This document shows, piece by piece, positions 7,284-13,968 of a stretch of DNA of 15,246 nucleotides. How positions within the stretch are numbered: position 1 is the stretch's first letter; each line of letters opens with the position of its first letter. Origin of the DNA: an uncultured Bacilli bacterium (GTDB lineage Bacteria; Bacillota_I; Bacilli_A; RF39; UBA660); the NCBI GenBank assembly GCA_947628105.1, contig CANQYN010000019.1, forward strand, positions 1 to 15,246. Direction: 5' to 3'. Below the pieces are notes generated by a model. It did no database searches, was not told the origin of the DNA, and saw only the letters and a list, made by a program, of their open reading frames with translations. The translations under genes were made by a program, and so were the position numbers.

Positions 7284-7652
7284 ATGAATAATAATTATTA
7301 TGGAAAACAAGGATTTCCAGGGAACCCTCTTTTTACTAATAATCAAATTCCTGTCCCAAATCAATCAACGGCAGCCAACTACACAAATGATCTTCCCTTA
7401 GAACAATCTTATATTGAAAATATTTTACGGCTAAATAAAGGGAAACAAGTTCGAATTCATATGACATTCCCCGATTCTCAAGAATTTAGAGACCGTGAAT
7501 TTAGCGGAATTATTGAACAATCCGGAAGAGATCATATCATCATTAGTGAACCTTCTACTGGAAAATGGCAATTACTTCTTATGATATACGTCGATTTCAT
7601 CACCTTTGATGAAAGAATTAATTATAGTGATGAATTTGTTCCAAATAACTAG
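7284..7652 (+). CDS. gerQ: GerQ-like spore coat protein
   Basis: The C-terminal two thirds match GerQ. The run EQSYIENILRLNKGKQVRIH (about 40-59), the GxIEQSGRDHIIISEPxTGKW segment (about 75-95) and the YVDFITFDE stretch (about 102-110) follow the family closely. In B. subtilis GerQ is an inner-coat protein needed for localisation and function of the cortex-lytic enzyme CwlJ, and is cross-linked by transglutaminase. This copy is 122 residues, against 181 in B. subtilis, because the Asn/Pro/Gln-rich N-terminal region is short. That region has a single lysine (K8) and lacks the early lysine cluster cross-linked in B. subtilis. The start is supported by AAGGATG. No cwlJ is adjacent. A sigma-E-like CATAAAAT occurs at 7236-7243 but without a clear partner box. 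The gene suggests that the organism, or its ancestors, form spores. Confidence 0.88.
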   Translation: MNNNYYGKQGFPGNPLFTNNQIPVPNQSTAANYTNDLPLEQSYIENILRLNKGKQVRIHMTFPDSQEFRDREFSGIIEQSGRDHIIISEPSTGKWQLLLMIYVDFITFDERINYSDEFVPNN

Positions 7653-7669
7653 TATTTTTCTTTATTCTT

Positions 7670-7678
7670 TGTTATAAT
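7670..7678 (+). promoter_or_regulatory. Extended -10 promoter for lemA
   Basis: TGTTATAAT (7670-7678) fits TGnTATAAT and lies 17 bp before the ATG. Transcription would begin about at the Shine-Dalgarno AGGGTG (7685-7690), giving a leader of roughly 10 nt. Confidence 0.55.
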
Positions 7679-7695
7679 GACATTAGGGTGATAAG

Positions 7696-8244
7696 ATGGA
7701 AGCTGTTATTATGTACTTTTTGGTGGCGCTAATTATTGTTTGTGTTTTTGCAATCGGATATATTTATGTTTATAATTATTTTCAAACTTTTATTATTCGT
7801 TTAAATGAAGCAGAAGCATTCATTGATACTACGTTAAGAAAACGATTTGACTTATTAAATAAATCTATTCATATCATTGAAAATCATTGTGACAAAGAAG
7901 AAAAAGTATTACCTGCTATTTCAAAATTACGATCTCAAAAATTAAATAATTTTGATTTAGACCGACAATTATACGAAGCCATTAATGAATTTGAAAAATA
8001 TAAAAACTTAATTCCTGAATTAAATGAAGATGACGCTTTTTTAAAAATTGATTTAGCCTTATTTGAATCAGAAGCTGAAATTGTTGCGGCTCGTAAATAT
8101 TATAATGATATTATTTCTGACTATAATAAATTAGTACGTAATTTCCCTTCTAATATTGTAGCTATTGTATCTAAATATAAAGAAAAACCTTATTTCGATG
8201 GCAAAAATATGTATGATGACGACACAAATGATTTTAAATTATAA
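7696..8244 (+). CDS. lemA: LemA family membrane protein
   Basis: LemA proteins (PF04011) have one N-terminal membrane segment and a long cytoplasmic helical domain; their function is unclear. Here the membrane segment is about 6-28. Conserved family features follow in order: an alternating acidic/hydrophobic helix ending in TTLRKRFDLLNK (about 45-56), a helix around DDAFLKIDLALFESEAEIVAARKYYNDII (about 111-139), and the YNKLVRNFPSNIVA stretch (about 143-156) before a KPYFD tail (164-168). The 182-residue length is typical. The ATG is set by AGGGTG five bases upstream. It starts 43 bp after gerQ with an intervening promoter, and it ends at a bidirectional terminator. Nothing ties it functionally to gerQ beyond adjacency. 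Confidence 0.92.
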   Translation: MEAVIMYFLVALIIVCVFAIGYIYVYNYFQTFIIRLNEAEAFIDTTLRKRFDLLNKSIHIIENHCDKEEKVLPAISKLRSQKLNNFDLDRQLYEAINEFEKYKNLIPELNEDDAFLKIDLALFESEAEIVAARKYYNDIISDYNKLVRNFPSNIVAIVSKYKEKPYFDGKNMYDDDTNDFKL

Positions 8245-8275
8245 AAGGAATTCAAATTGAATTCCTTATTTTTTT
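8245..8275. terminator. Bidirectional intrinsic terminator
   Basis: AAGGAATTCA (8245-8254) pairs with TGAATTCCTT (8258-8267) around a 3-nt loop. On the plus strand it is followed by seven T (8269-8275); the minus-strand side is also T-rich. The hairpin overlaps the divIC stop codon (8266-8268). Confidence 0.8.
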
Positions 8276-8688
8276 CGAATTAATACATATAAAATAATCG
8301 CTCCTAAAACCCCACTACTAAGATATATGACAACATCTGGATCAATAGAAAACTTTTCTTCTTTTTTTGGCTTTGTTTGATTTTCTTCTCCATTTCTTTG
8401 AATCACTAGCTCATCCTTTTTTGTATAATGATAATTTTCTCTTGCGAACCGAGCTAAATAATCTGGATCTTGTAATTTATCGATATCGGTTTTTAACTCT
8501 TCTTCATTTTCTTGAAGATTTGTATATTCTTCCTGTAAATCTTTTAATTCTTTATTAAGAGAATGAATTTTATATACATAATAAGAACAACTAACAACAA
8601 AATACCCGATAATAAAAACTGATATCGTTCCAAAGACTAAAAGTCTTCGTTTGGTATTTTTACTTATCCTTTTTTTCTTTCTTCCCAT
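8266..8688 (-). CDS. divIC: Septum formation initiator, DivIC/FtsB family, with extra C-terminal membrane segment
   Basis: DivIC (FtsB family, PF04977) works with FtsL and DivIB/FtsQ to activate septal peptidoglycan synthesis. A basic cytoplasmic N-terminus (KKKRISKNTKRR) leads into a membrane segment (about 15-38), a coiled coil (about 41-72), then the family motif LQDPDYLARFARENYHY (72-88) and KKDELVI (90-96). A charged linker (about 98-115) follows. Unusually, the protein then has a second hydrophobic segment, about 118-137, ending in a basic RKK tail, which by the positive-inside rule would put the C-terminus back in the cytoplasm. Canonical DivIC/FtsB has one membrane pass. At 140 residues the length is slightly above normal. 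SD AGGATGAT precedes the ATG. It has its own promoter, divergent from the 29-residue peptide gene. Confidence 0.88.
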   Translation of the reverse strand: MGRKKKRISKNTKRRLLVFGTISVFIIGYFVVSCSYYVYKIHSLNKELKDLQEEYTNLQENEEELKTDIDKLQDPDYLARFARENYHYTKKDELVIQRNGEENQTKPKKEEKFSIDPDVVIYLSSGVLGAIILYVLIRKK

Positions 8689-8710
8689 AGTATCATCCTA
8701 CCTATGATAG

Positions 8711-8739
8711 ATTATAGCATGTTTCTTTTTTTTCCGCAA
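8711..8739 (-). promoter_or_regulatory. divIC promoter with extended -10
   Basis: The minus strand has TTGCGG (8739-8734), a 17-bp spacer ending in TGC, and TATAAT (8716-8711), i.e. TGnTATAAT, 22 bp before the ATG. Confidence 0.7.
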
Positions 8740-8759
8740 TGAAAAGAGACTAGCAAAAA

Positions 8760-8788
8760 TTTACTATTTTTATAATATGTGTTAAAAT
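8760..8788 (+). promoter_or_regulatory. Promoter for the 29-residue membrane peptide gene
   Basis: TTTACT (8760-8765), a 17-bp spacer ending in TGT, and TAAAAT (8783-8788) give an extended -10 promoter 26 bp before the ATG at 8815. A second TATAAT lies at 8771-8776 without a -35. Confidence 0.65.
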
Positions 8789-8814
8789 ACAGATAGAAAG
8801 CTTGGGTGGATTTT

Positions 8815-8904
8815 ATGTCAAAAAAGAAATTGACACTGATAAAAATTCTTCTATTGATTATTGTCGCTTGTATTGCGTGTATGATAATCTATTATACCGT
8901 ATAA
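8815..8904 (+). CDS. 29-residue single-pass membrane peptide
   Basis: A complete small gene with all expression signals. It has a sigma-A-type promoter (8760-8788), GGGTGG (8804-8809) five bases before the ATG, 29 codons to TAA, and a strong terminator starting at the stop codon. The product begins MSKKKLTLIK, followed by a hydrophobic helix (about 8-27) rich in Leu/Ile with two cysteines (C20, C23) in the pattern CIAC, and ends YYTV. The expected topology is a short basic cytoplasmic N-terminus with a single membrane helix. No homologue is recognised. It could also be a remnant anchor of a larger protein, but the terminator directly after the stop argues for a stand-alone unit. It sits divergently next to divIC. 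Confidence 0.7.
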   Translation: MSKKKLTLIKILLLIIVACIACMIIYYTV

Positions 8905-8930
8905 AAAAGTATCGTTTTACGATACTTTTT
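8904..8930. terminator. Strong bidirectional intrinsic terminator
   Basis: A perfect 12-bp stem, AAAAAGTATCGT (8904-8915) with ACGATACTTTTT (8919-8930), and a TTT loop, with U-rich tails on both sides. It serves the 29-residue peptide gene and the convergent 85-residue gene, and overlaps the stop codons of both. Confidence 0.9.
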
Positions 8931-9186
8931 ATATTGCGGCATCTAATCCTATGACTGTTGTAAGAACAAATACTACAATAGCAAAAATAATAAGAACACA
9001 GAAATACGATCTAGCAAAATTTCTTACATTGATATTTTTAGTTCCTCCGAATGAAAATATAAGTAGTATTATCCATCCTATAATAGGTAGAGCAAATAGA
9101 ATTTGGTAACCAAAATATCCCCACATACTAATTGGTTGATACTCTTGCGGAATGGAATTTACATCAAAACTTTTCTTATCTTCCAT
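8929..9186 (-). CDS. Small two-pass membrane protein of unknown function
   Basis: The 85-residue product has a polar N-terminus (1-20), two membrane segments (about 25-46 and 61-80), and a short loop carrying the motif GTKNINVRNFARSYFC (48-63). Similar small proteins with a conserved RNFARSYxC motif and an aromatic FGYQ entry into the first helix are, from memory, common in Bacillota and unnamed. The loop should be cytoplasmic or external depending on orientation, which the charges do not settle clearly. The start is supported by AAAGGATG, and a near-consensus promoter lies just upstream. It is downstream of dacF on the same strand with no evident terminator between, so it may also be read from the carboxypeptidase transcript. 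No function is assigned. Confidence 0.85.
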   Translation of the reverse strand: MEDKKSFDVNSIPQEYQPISMWGYFGYQILFALPIIGWIILLIFSFGGTKNINVRNFARSYFCVLIIFAIVVFVLTTVIGLDAAI

Positions 9187-9210
9187 ATAAATACATCCTT
9201 TCTATTATGT

Positions 9211-9239
9211 AGTATAACATATGTTTTTATGTTTATCAA
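9211..9239 (-). promoter_or_regulatory. Near-consensus sigma-A promoter for the 85-residue membrane protein
   Basis: Minus strand: TTGATA (9239-9234), a 17-bp spacer ending in TGT, and TATACT (9216-9211). This is five of six matches in each box plus the extended -10, 24 bp before the ATG. Confidence 0.85.
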
Positions 9240-9266
9240 TTAATAACTACTTTTATAGAAAGGTTT

Positions 9267-10427
9267 TTATTCAAAAATGATATGGCCAGTAAAAATATCT
9301 TTTAAATTTTTCCAGTATAATTCTTTTAAATTAGCTTTTTTTACATCTTTTTTCACTGTTACATCTACTTTATCGACTTCTTTATTATCAATCATGATAC
9401 GAAGTGTTCCAATACTTGTTCCTTGTTTAATTGGTAATTTTATCTTTTCTATTTTAAAATCATATGAAACATTTCCTATTTTTTCCTTTTTTTTCGATAA
9501 AATTTTAATATCTCTAACAGGAACAATATCAATTTTTTCCTCTTTTGCTCCATCAATACTAATCGTTTCAATTACATCATCTTTTTTTAATACCGTTTGT
9601 GTCTTATAATTAGCATATCCATAATTTAAAAGTTCCGTTGTTTCTGCACTTCGTTCTGTAGGGCTTTCTTCCCCCATAACAGTAGAAATCAATCGCATAT
9701 TGTTACTTAATGATGTAGCTGTTAAACAATATCCCGCTTCTTTTGTATAACCTGTTTTTAATCCGTCTACCATTTCATTAAAACGAACTAATTTATTTGT
9801 ATTCACAAGCCAAAACTCCCTGTCAGTTCCTTTTCGTAAATAATCTTCATAAATCGATGTAAATTTTAAAACTTTTTCATGTTTTACTAATTCTCTTGCT
9901 ATCATAGCCATATCATAAGCCGTAGAATAGTGATTCGCCGCATCTAATCCATGAGGATTTTTAAATACTGTATCCTTTAAACCTAGTTCTTTCACCTTTT
10001 GATTCATCATATTAACAAATTCTTCTTCGCTTCCTGCGACCGCTTCTGCCAAAGCGACAACCGCATCATTCCCACTAGCGACAGCAACACCTTTAAACAG
10101 GTCAGAAACTTTCATCTTTTCGCCTGTTTCTAATAAAATTTGGCTTCCTCCCATACTAGAGGCATTTTCTGATACTGTAATTTCATCATCCCAATGAATA
10201 ATTCCTTTTTCAATACTTTCAATAATAATTAACATACTCATAATCTTAGTCATAGAGGCAGGGGCTAGCTTCTCATGACTATTTTTTTCATATAACACTT
10301 TTCCCGTACTTGCCTCTAATAAGATAGCACTTTTTGCTTTATCAGCTAATCCTTTCTTTTCCTCTCCTAACACTAAACTGGGAAATACCATCATCATGCA
10401 TAAACCGAATAACACTAATCTTTTCAT
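9267..10427 (-). CDS. dacF: Serine D-Ala-D-Ala carboxypeptidase (S11, PBP5/DacF type)
   Basis: This exported low-molecular-weight PBP removes the terminal D-Ala of peptidoglycan pentapeptides, limiting cross-linking. A signal peptide covers 1-21, ending VLG before a charged stretch. The catalytic motifs are complete: SMTK (nucleophile S58, K61), SGN (118-120) and KTG (224-226), within a normal S11 domain (about 28-265). A PBP5 C-terminal beta domain follows (about 280-365), and the last ~17 residues (LYWKNLKDIFTGHIIFE) look like the amphipathic membrane-tethering helix of this family. The 386-residue length is close to B. subtilis DacF (389 as I recall). The start is supported by GAGGTGA three bases before the ATG. 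It lies 51 bp downstream of a second, divergent paralogue, and the pair is probably cotranscribed. DacA versus DacF identity is not settled by eye. Confidence 0.95.
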   Translation of the reverse strand: MKRLVLFGLCMMMVFPSLVLGEEKKGLADKAKSAILLEASTGKVLYEKNSHEKLAPASMTKIMSMLIIIESIEKGIIHWDDEITVSENASSMGGSQILLETGEKMKVSDLFKGVAVASGNDAVVALAEAVAGSEEEFVNMMNQKVKELGLKDTVFKNPHGLDAANHYSTAYDMAMIARELVKHEKVLKFTSIYEDYLRKGTDREFWLVNTNKLVRFNEMVDGLKTGYTKEAGYCLTATSLSNNMRLISTVMGEESPTERSAETTELLNYGYANYKTQTVLKKDDVIETISIDGAKEEKIDIVPVRDIKILSKKKEKIGNVSYDFKIEKIKLPIKQGTSIGTLRIMIDNKEVDKVDVTVKKDVKKANLKELYWKNLKDIFTGHIIFE

Positions 10428-10478
10428 AACTCACCTCTAGTAAAGAATATGAAAATAGAGAAAAAAAAAGAATAAGAA

Positions 10479-11675
10479 TTATATTCTTTTCTTTTTATAA
10501 TAAAGAAAGGAAGGAACAATTAAAACGACAATAGCGATGAAAAATAGATATCTATTTTCTTTTATAAATTTTATTACATCAAATGACATATCTTCTTGTA
10601 AAATAATATCTTTACTTCCAATCTTCTCCTTTTGATAATAAATATCTACTTTCCCTAATTTTTTTCCTTTTCGAAAAGAGGAAGAAATAACATTAATTCC
10701 CTTATAGGTAAATGTTACATCGCTCTTATTTACATTATTTTTTAAATACCGTTTTATATCTTTTCCGTATGTAAAAGATACACTATCTTTTTTAGCATAT
10801 TTAGTTGGCAAAGTTAAAATAATTTTATCCTTTTCGACTAATACTTGATTTTCATAATTATTTTTAAAATATTCATATATTGTTTTAGCATCTTGAAAAT
10901 TATGAGGAGACTTTTTATCGTAAGGAGCACCGGTTGTAACAAGCAAAAAATTAGCCCCATCCATATGAGCAAAACTAGCTAAACATAATCCTGCCCCATT
11001 GGTTGTCCCTGTTTTTCCTCCTTGTAAATAAGGAATAATTGGCTTATGTTTTAAAACCGTACTAGAAAAAGTCAAACGCTTATTAGATGTCGTATAAGAA
11101 TTAGTAGTAAGTATTTTTTTTAACGTAGGAATCTTTAACGCATATTGAAATATTTGAGAGACTTCTTTGACTGTGGAATAATGGTTTTTCGAATCAAATC
11201 CTGTCGCATTTTCAAAATGAGTATTTAGTAATCCCATCTTCTTAGCTTTTTGATTCATCTTTTCAACAAAATTTTTCTCACCATTTGAAACTAACCGCGT
11301 TAAAGCTTGGGCGGCATCTGCCCCAGAAGGTAGTAAAAGGCCATATAATAAATCACGGTACGTGACTTCTTCCCCTGAAATAAAACTTGCCGTTGCGGCA
11401 TTTTGTTCGATAAGTCCAAAAAAATCTTCTTGTCTTAACCTTACTTTTTCATCTAAATTTTTCACATTTTCCACTACGATAATAGCTGTCATTAATTTAG
11501 TGATACTTGCAATTTTTGTTCTTTCATCACTTTTTTTCTCATATAATATTTTATTTTCATCTAGCTGATATAAAATAGCATGCGTAGAAGAAATATCTAA
11601 TTGAGAAGCAAAGATAACACTATGAAACAAAAAAAAGCATATAGCAAAAAATATTATCTTATTTTTATACTTCAT
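10479..11675 (-). CDS. Second S11 D-Ala-D-Ala carboxypeptidase, SGA variant with C-terminal membrane helix
   Basis: A paralogue of the downstream dacF, 398 residues from the ATG at 11675. That start is chosen because GGGTGA (11686-11681) precedes it and it opens a signal peptide (MKYKNKIIFFAICFFLFHSV, cleavage after about 24); an in-frame extension to 11768 has no ribosome binding site. Motifs: SITK (S57, K60) and KTG (221-223) are present, but the SxN motif reads S117-G118-A119 in the context LLPSGADAAQ, so the catalytic Asn is Ala. A PBP5-C-like domain follows. Instead of an amphipathic anchor, the C-terminus has a true hydrophobic membrane helix (about 376-393) and a KKKRI tail, giving a type I anchored enzyme. 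Activity is likely but altered kinetics are possible. It is divergent from the vanY genes. Confidence 0.92.
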   Translation of the reverse strand: MKYKNKIIFFAICFFLFHSVIFASQLDISSTHAILYQLDENKILYEKKSDERTKIASITKLMTAIIVVENVKNLDEKVRLRQEDFFGLIEQNAATASFISGEEVTYRDLLYGLLLPSGADAAQALTRLVSNGEKNFVEKMNQKAKKMGLLNTHFENATGFDSKNHYSTVKEVSQIFQYALKIPTLKKILTTNSYTTSNKRLTFSSTVLKHKPIIPYLQGGKTGTTNGAGLCLASFAHMDGANFLLVTTGAPYDKKSPHNFQDAKTIYEYFKNNYENQVLVEKDKIILTLPTKYAKKDSVSFTYGKDIKRYLKNNVNKSDVTFTYKGINVISSSFRKGKKLGKVDIYYQKEKIGSKDIILQEDMSFDVIKFIKENRYLFFIAIVVLIVPSFLYYKKKRI

Positions 11676-11691
11676 TTTTTTCACCCATATT

Positions 11692-11700
11692 ATTATATCA
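11692..11700 (-). promoter_or_regulatory. Extended -10 promoter for the SGA-type carboxypeptidase gene
   Basis: Minus strand TGATATAAT (11700-11692), 16 bp before the ATG. The predicted transcript start falls on the Shine-Dalgarno GGGTGA. There is no -35 match. Confidence 0.5.
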
Positions 11701-11799
11701 CTATTTACTACAAAAATATCCCTTTTCAAGCACTTTATTCTATTTTCTAACAATCGATAATATTCCATACTTTTTATTTCATTTTCCTATTTTTTGTAG

Positions 11800-11805
11800 T
11801 ATAAT
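11800..11805 (+). promoter_or_regulatory. Promoter -10 of the first vanY gene
   Basis: A perfect TATAAT lies 25 bp before the ATG at 11831. The -35 at 17-bp spacing (TTTCAT) is poor. A good AGGAG (11818-11822) follows. Confidence 0.5.
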
Positions 11806-11830
11806 TTAAGTAATCATAGGAGCGTGCTTT

Positions 11831-12787
11831 ATGAAAAAGAAAAAAAGAAAATTAAAAGCCAAAGTAAAAAAAATACTCATTCTTATCATCGTTCTTATTA
11901 TCATTTTAGGAATTCTTTTGAAACTAGGATTTGATTATTATCATAAAATACATAGTTATCCTTATAAGCTAGAAAAAGTTGGTTATAATAAAGAAGAAAT
12001 TAGCTATATTGTGAAACTAAAAGATAATCAAATTGAAGAATTATTAGAAAAAGGATATGATAAATGGCTATTACGTTTTATCAAGCAAAAATATTTTATC
12101 TATCATAATTTAGAGCGTTATGAATCTTATTTTCAAGAACATCGTGATTTAGAACATAGTAAGGTTGTGAGTTTAGTAAATGTTAATGCGGACAAAGAAT
12201 TTTATACTGATTTAGAAAAGACTGATATTACTAAAAATAATACCATGCTAGTAAATAAATTCCATGTCTTGGAAAAAAACTATATCCCAAATGATTTAGT
12301 AGATGTCAGTATTCAACATGCCTACGGAAAACAAAAATTAAGAAAAGAAGTATATGAACATTTTATCTCTATGTTTGAAGCCGCTAAAGAAGAAGAATTA
12401 ACTATTATTATTAACTCTTCTTATCGAACTTATAACTATCAAAAAAGTCTATGGGATCGATATGCTATGCAACATGGAGAAAAATGGGCAAACGAATATG
12501 CAGCTCAAGCCGGTTCTTCAGAACATCAAACAGGAATGGCCATCGATGTAACTACTTATGGAGCTGATGATTTTGAAAAAACTCAGGAATTTAAATGGAT
12601 GGGCCAAAATGCTTATAAATATGGATTTATTTTACGATATCCGAAAGATAAAACTGATATTACTGGTTATCAATATGAATCATGGCATTATCGCTATGTC
12701 GGAGAAGAATTAGCAAGAAAAATATACGAATCTGGCTTAACTCTTGACGAATATTATGCTTACTATTTGGAAGAAAAAAATCAATAA
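11831..12787 (+). CDS. vanY: VanY-type zinc D,D-carboxypeptidase 1 (M15B), stalked
   Basis: A membrane-anchored metallopeptidase predicted to remove the terminal D-Ala of peptidoglycan precursors. A very basic cytoplasmic N-terminus (1-14) precedes the membrane helix (about 14-33). A roughly 110-residue extracellular stalk contains a helical unit with GYNKEE (51-56), LLEKGYDK (71-78) and a RFIKQKYF-x-LERYESYF stretch (82-101). A family linker then reads FYTD-KTD-VNK (124-143). The catalytic domain (about 150-310) has the zinc motif SEHQTGMAIDV (H232, D239) and ESWHYRYVG (base E283, ligand H286), plus the substrate-binding SSYRTY region (196-201). The start is supported by AGGAG. It ends at its own terminator. 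With no vanH, vanA or vanX nearby it is more likely a housekeeping wall-trimming enzyme than a resistance determinant. Confidence 0.95.
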   Translation: MKKKKRKLKAKVKKILILIIVLIIILGILLKLGFDYYHKIHSYPYKLEKVGYNKEEISYIVKLKDNQIEELLEKGYDKWLLRFIKQKYFIYHNLERYESYFQEHRDLEHSKVVSLVNVNADKEFYTDLEKTDITKNNTMLVNKFHVLEKNYIPNDLVDVSIQHAYGKQKLRKEVYEHFISMFEAAKEEELTIIINSSYRTYNYQKSLWDRYAMQHGEKWANEYAAQAGSSEHQTGMAIDVTTYGADDFEKTQEFKWMGQNAYKYGFILRYPKDKTDITGYQYESWHYRYVGEELARKIYESGLTLDEYYAYYLEEKNQ

Positions 12788-12812
12788 AAAGAAATCGTAA
12801 AGATTTCTTTTT
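12786..12812 (+). terminator. Intrinsic terminator after vanY gene 1
   Basis: An 11-bp stem, AAAAAGAAATC (12786-12796) with GATTTCTTTTT (12802-12812), and a GTAAA loop; the T-rich 3' arm acts as the U-tract. The next gene's -10 begins seven bases later. Confidence 0.75.
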
Positions 12813-12815
12813 CTA

Positions 12816-12824
12816 TGATATAAT
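12816..12824 (+). promoter_or_regulatory. Extended -10 promoter for vanY gene 2
   Basis: TGATATAAT (12816-12824), 16 bp before the ATG at 12841, directly after the preceding terminator. The transcript would begin about at GGTGA (12831-12835). Confidence 0.6.
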
Positions 12825-12840
12825 AAGTATGGTGAAGTAT

Positions 12841-13944
12841 ATGAGAAGTAAGAAAAATAGAAAAAAAATAAAAAAATTTAGAATATTTCTTCTATTCCTT
12901 AGTATTGTAATAGTAATTTTCTTAATTGTTTTTTTCTTTTCTCCAAAAGAAAAAGATAAATTACTTCAACTAGGTTATACAAAGGAAGAAAAAAATATCA
13001 TTTTAAATAAAGTTGGCGAAGAAAATATCGATTCTATTTTAAAATATGGATATAATAAAAATATCATTTTACTGATGAAAGAAAAGGCATTTCAAAAGGA
13101 GCATTTAAAACAATATATAGAAGCACTCTCCCTATTTCAATTACCTATTAAAGATATTATCTTTATAGTAAATAGTGAAAACTATAACAAAAGATATCCG
13201 TATGACTCTTATTTAGTATCTGTTATGAAAAGTGATTACTATATTCCCTCTTATTTAGATCGTTATATTAAATATTATCAAAATAATAAAAACATAAAAT
13301 CAGAAGAACTTATTACTAGAGTCAATTCTAATTTAGATTATCCCTTTTATACGGATAGTCAAAAAACAGATTTATCCAAAGGATACTTGATGATTGTCAA
13401 TAAATATTATCACTTAGATCGAGATTATGTTCCTCAAAATTTAGTAACTATTTCTTCGGAATATGGAAGAGCGGGACAACAAGTAGAAGAAAAAACTTAT
13501 AAACAATATATTAAAATGTATCAAGATGCTAAAAAAGAAGGAATTCATCTATATATTATCTCTCCTTACCGAAGTTATGCAAGACAAAATAATCTTTATC
13601 AAAACTATGTCGCAAGAGATGGAAAACAAGAGGCTGATACTTATTCTGCCCGACCAGGATTTTCAGAACATCAAACGGGTCTTGCTTTAGATATTTTATC
13701 TCCTACCTCTACGATGGATAATTTTATCACTACAAAAGAATATCATTGGTTATTAAAAAATGCTTATAAATACGGATTTATTTTACGATATCCGAAAGGA
13801 AAAGAATATATTACAGGATACATGTTTGAATCTTGGCACTATCGCTATGTCGGAGAAGAAGTTTCAACATATATCCAAAAACATCAAATTACTTATGAAG
13901 AATATTATGCTTATTTTGTAAAAGAGAAACAAAATAAAAAATAA
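12841..13944 (+). CDS. VanY-type zinc D,D-carboxypeptidase 2 (M15B), long duplicated stalk
   Basis: The second member of the tandem trio, 367 residues from ATG 12841. That start has GGTGA five bases upstream; an ATG at 12829 is in frame but lies only five bases after the -10 and has no SD. A lysine-rich cytoplasmic tail is followed by a membrane helix (about 13-33) and a roughly 155-residue stalk. The stalk contains the same unit as gene 1 (LGYTKEE, ILKYGYNK, LMKEKAF-x-LKQYIEA; about 40-96) followed by a second, diverged copy (KDIIFIVN, PYDSYLVSVMKSDYY, LDRYIKYY; about 104-146). The catalytic domain has SEHQTGLALDI (H277, D284) and ESWHYRYVG (E330, H333). All zinc and catalytic residues are present, so it should be active at the outer face of the membrane. 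It lies 24 bp upstream of gene 3, without a terminator between. Confidence 0.94.
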   Translation: MRSKKNRKKIKKFRIFLLFLSIVIVIFLIVFFFSPKEKDKLLQLGYTKEEKNIILNKVGEENIDSILKYGYNKNIILLMKEKAFQKEHLKQYIEALSLFQLPIKDIIFIVNSENYNKRYPYDSYLVSVMKSDYYIPSYLDRYIKYYQNNKNIKSEELITRVNSNLDYPFYTDSQKTDLSKGYLMIVNKYYHLDRDYVPQNLVTISSEYGRAGQQVEEKTYKQYIKMYQDAKKEGIHLYIISPYRSYARQNNLYQNYVARDGKQEADTYSARPGFSEHQTGLALDILSPTSTMDNFITTKEYHWLLKNAYKYGFILRYPKGKEYITGYMFESWHYRYVGEEVSTYIQKHQITYEEYYAYFVKEKQNKK

Positions 13945-13947
13945 GAA

Positions 13948-13953
13948 TATAAT
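13948..13953 (+). promoter_or_regulatory. Promoter -10 of vanY gene 3
   Basis: TATAAT, 15 bp before the ATG at 13969, with no -35 match. No terminator follows gene 2, so readthrough from its promoter is also likely. Confidence 0.4.
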
Positions 13954-13968
13954 ATAGTGGTGAAACTT

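Noticed and set aside
10474..10488. AAGAAT/ATTCTT hairpin before the A-rich tract between the two S11 genes as a terminator
   Set aside because: A 6-bp stem with a single G-C pair, overlapping the upstream gene's stop; probably does not prevent cotranscription.
11676..11768. 31-residue N-terminal extension of the SGA-type carboxypeptidase
   Set aside because: No Shine-Dalgarno precedes 11768, and the extension would bury the signal peptide that begins at 11675.
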